Shown here: positions 33,531-34,733 of the stretch, in pieces
Layout: each line of letters starts with the position of its first letter
Position numbering within the stretch: the first letter of the stretch is position 1
NCBI RefSeq assembly: GCF_000472285.1
Contig: NZ_KI421421.1
Span: 432,197 to 466,929 of the forward strand
Source: Desulfuromonas sp. TF
GTDB taxonomy: Bacteria > Desulfobacterota > Desulfuromonadia > Desulfuromonadales > ATBO01
Direction: 5' to 3'
Length of the DNA: 34,733 nt
The notes under the pieces: generated by a model
The model's database searches: none
What the model was told of the DNA's origin: nothing
What the model saw: only the letters and a program-made list of their open reading frames with translations
Position numbers and translations under genes: made by a program

Positions 33531-33617
33531 GAGCTCTCGCCGGAGTGTTTTCCTCGGAGAGAGCGGTCTGTTTTGCAAGGAGTCGATCTGATGGGATGTC
33601 GTGAGGGAGAACGAATC

Positions 33618-34580
33618 ATGTGCAAGCTGTTGCGGATTCTCCTTTTGGGTTCTCTTGCACTTATCGTTACCGTTGTGCCGGCCAAGGCCGATTTTACGGA
33701 AAATCCGGCCTTTAAACTTGAGGCCGGATATCGTTTGGACGAGTTGGACTGGAATATTGCCGGAGGCATTGATGGACCCAACATTATTTCTGAACTGGAG
33801 TGGGAGGATCTGGAGATCTATCAGATCAGGGGGGGCGGCAAGCTCGGCTTTGGAAATGGAAAGGCGCCGTTTACAATCAGCGTGAGGGGTTCCGTGGCGT
33901 ACGGTTGGATCGTGGATGGGGAAAACCAGGATTCGGACTTTGACGGGGATGACCGGACGATCGAATTTTCACGCTCCAACAATAAATCCGATGATGGGGA
34001 TGTCTTCGATGTTTCGGCCGGGATCGGGCCACGATTCCGCATGTGGACCGATCGGCTGGCGATCACCCCCGTCGCCGGTTACTCCTACCATGAGCAGAAC
34101 CTGACGCTGACCGATGGATTCCAGACTGTTTCGAGGCCCGACATCGATCCTCACGTCCCTCCAACGGGCCCCTTCGGCGGACTGGACAGCACCTACGAGA
34201 CCCGGTGGTACGGACCGTGGGCAGGCATCGACATCGAATGGGAGCCTGCGAAGAGATTTCGACTGTACGGTTCCTTCGAGTACCATTGGGCCGATTTCGA
34301 AGCGGAGGCCGACTGGAACCTTCGTGACGACTTCGCGCATCCGAAAAGCTTCGAACACGAGGCCGACGACGGTGATGCCATTATTCTCGCTCTTGGCGGC
34401 ATGTACGACCTGACCGATCATTGGTCCGTTCATCTCAATCTCAATTACCAGGAGTGGAAAGCCGAAGACGGGGAAATCCGCTTTTTTTACACTGACGGCC
34501 GAGAAGTGATTCAGAGACTCAATGAGGTGAACTGGGAATCCTGGGCCGCGAATGTTGGTGTTTCCTATCGCTTCCTCTGA
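33618..34580 (+). CDS. outer-membrane beta-barrel protein, function unknown
   Basis: A 320-residue exported protein. Residues 1-24 are a signal peptide (MCKLLRILLLGSLALIVTVV, cleavage after AKA). The mature part alternates polar and aromatic residues as in outer-membrane strands (FKLEAGYRLDELDWNIAG; FTISVRGSVAYGWIV; RFRLYGSFEYHWADFEAEADWNL; WSVHLNLNYQEWKA) and ends WAANVGVSYRFL, with a C-terminal Phe-Leu of barrel type. Turn loops are rich in Asp and Gly. It resembles omptin-like or Protochlamydia-type barrel families, but I cannot assign one. GAGGGA lies 9 nt before the ATG, and a promoter is placed well upstream. The frame opens at 33453, but that region holds the promoter. Confidence 0.82.
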   Translation: MCKLLRILLLGSLALIVTVVPAKADFTENPAFKLEAGYRLDELDWNIAGGIDGPNIISELEWEDLEIYQIRGGGKLGFGNGKAPFTISVRGSVAYGWIVDGENQDSDFDGDDRTIEFSRSNNKSDDGDVFDVSAGIGPRFRMWTDRLAITPVAGYSYHEQNLTLTDGFQTVSRPDIDPHVPPTGPFGGLDSTYETRWYGPWAGIDIEWEPAKRFRLYGSFEYHWADFEAEADWNLRDDFAHPKSFEHEADDGDAIILALGGMYDLTDHWSVHLNLNYQEWKAEDGEIRFFYTDGREVIQRLNEVNWESWAANVGVSYRFL

Positions 34581-34622
34581 CTACATGGTTGGCAGAAGTC
34601 GATCTTGGTTCTTTTTTTTCGG

Positions 34623-34651
34623 TTGCAGAAACTCGTTGCTTGTGTTAGAAA
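34623..34651 (+). promoter_or_regulatory. promoter of tRNA-Pro
   Basis: TTGCAG (34623-34628) and TAGAAA (34646-34651) are spaced by 17 nt, just upstream of the mature tRNA start at 34664. The predicted start site is near 34658. Confidence 0.5.
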
Positions 34652-34663
34652 TTTTCCTCTTGT

Positions 34664-34733
34664 CGGGGCGTAGCGCAGCCTGGTAGCGCACCTGCCTTGG
34701 GAGCAGGGGGTCGCTGGTTCGAATCCAGTCGCC
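34664..34733 (+). tRNA. tRNA-Pro (anticodon TGG), 3' end cut by the window
   Basis: The acceptor strand CGGGGCG begins at 34664. The D arm is GCGC-AGCCTGGTA-GCGC. The anticodon stem CCTGC/GCAGG encloses CTTGGGA, giving anticodon TGG (34698-34700) for proline CCA. The T arm is CTGG-TTCGAAT-CCAG. Seventy bases are present; the last 7 or so (completing the acceptor stem, which would need CGCCCCG) lie past the window edge. Confidence 0.95.

Noticed and set aside
34595-34619. Terminator after the outer-membrane protein gene
   Set aside because: A T8 run is present, but the only stem is about 4 bp, too weak to call.
1-34733. CRISPR array, insertion sequence or prophage
   Set aside because: No spaced direct repeats, transposase, integrase or phage structural genes were seen.

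Overview
The window is a chromosomal segment of roughly 60% G+C, densely packed with genes. The gene set points to an anaerobic Gram-negative bacterium of the Desulfuromonadales/Geobacterales type: a DUF6178-like protein, rhodanese/ferritin-like fusion proteins, an MshEN-domain protein, a sigma-54 activator, a standalone molybdopterin enzyme, an outer-membrane beta-barrel protein and a B12-type radical SAM protein. This placement is inferred from gene content, not from a database search.

Layout: 1-3.0 kb carries a DUF6178-like protein, then a methyltransferase and a SugE/Gdx small multidrug-resistance exporter. 3.0-5.8 kb, minus strand, holds a TAXI-type TRAP binding protein and a B12-binding radical SAM enzyme. 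6.0-9.8 kb, plus strand, holds a second radical SAM protein, a tandem pair of rhodanese + diiron ferritin-like fusions, and a small exported coiled-coil protein. 9.9-13.1 kb, minus strand, holds an AcpH-like protein, an MshEN/GAF-like protein and a membrane-anchored M23 peptidase. 13.4-17.0 kb holds an M20 peptidase, an NTP/NDP-type transporter and a Tat-exported aldo/keto reductase. 17.1-25.3 kb is the most interesting block (below). 25.3-30.4 kb holds an MFS transporter, a PLP aminotransferase and the helicase HrpB. An M16C protease lies on the minus strand to 33.4 kb, followed by an outer-membrane protein and a tRNA-Pro cut by the window end.

The 17.1-25.3 kb block reads as one system. A sigma-54-dependent activator with a CBS pair and two PAS-like regions is followed by a 354-bp gap with a near-consensus -24/-12 promoter (19354-19370). 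Next come a single-subunit bis-MGD (Mo or W) oxidoreductase, an FdhD-MobA fusion that would both sulfurate and build its cofactor, and a MoxR ATPase / CoxE-like VWA pair that may finish enzyme assembly. Genes after the enzyme are 3 nt apart or overlap. The enzyme keeps the [4Fe-4S] cysteines and a candidate metal-ligand Cys138, but lacks the Cys/Sec-His pair of formate dehydrogenase and the catalytic Asp of acetylene hydratase. Its substrate is unknown.

Two intergenic copies of one palindromic dispersed repeat (5865-5980, 9815-9905) and a different inverted repeat (9325-9411) lie around the radical SAM and rhodanese genes. No CRISPR array, insertion sequence, rRNA or prophage gene was seen.
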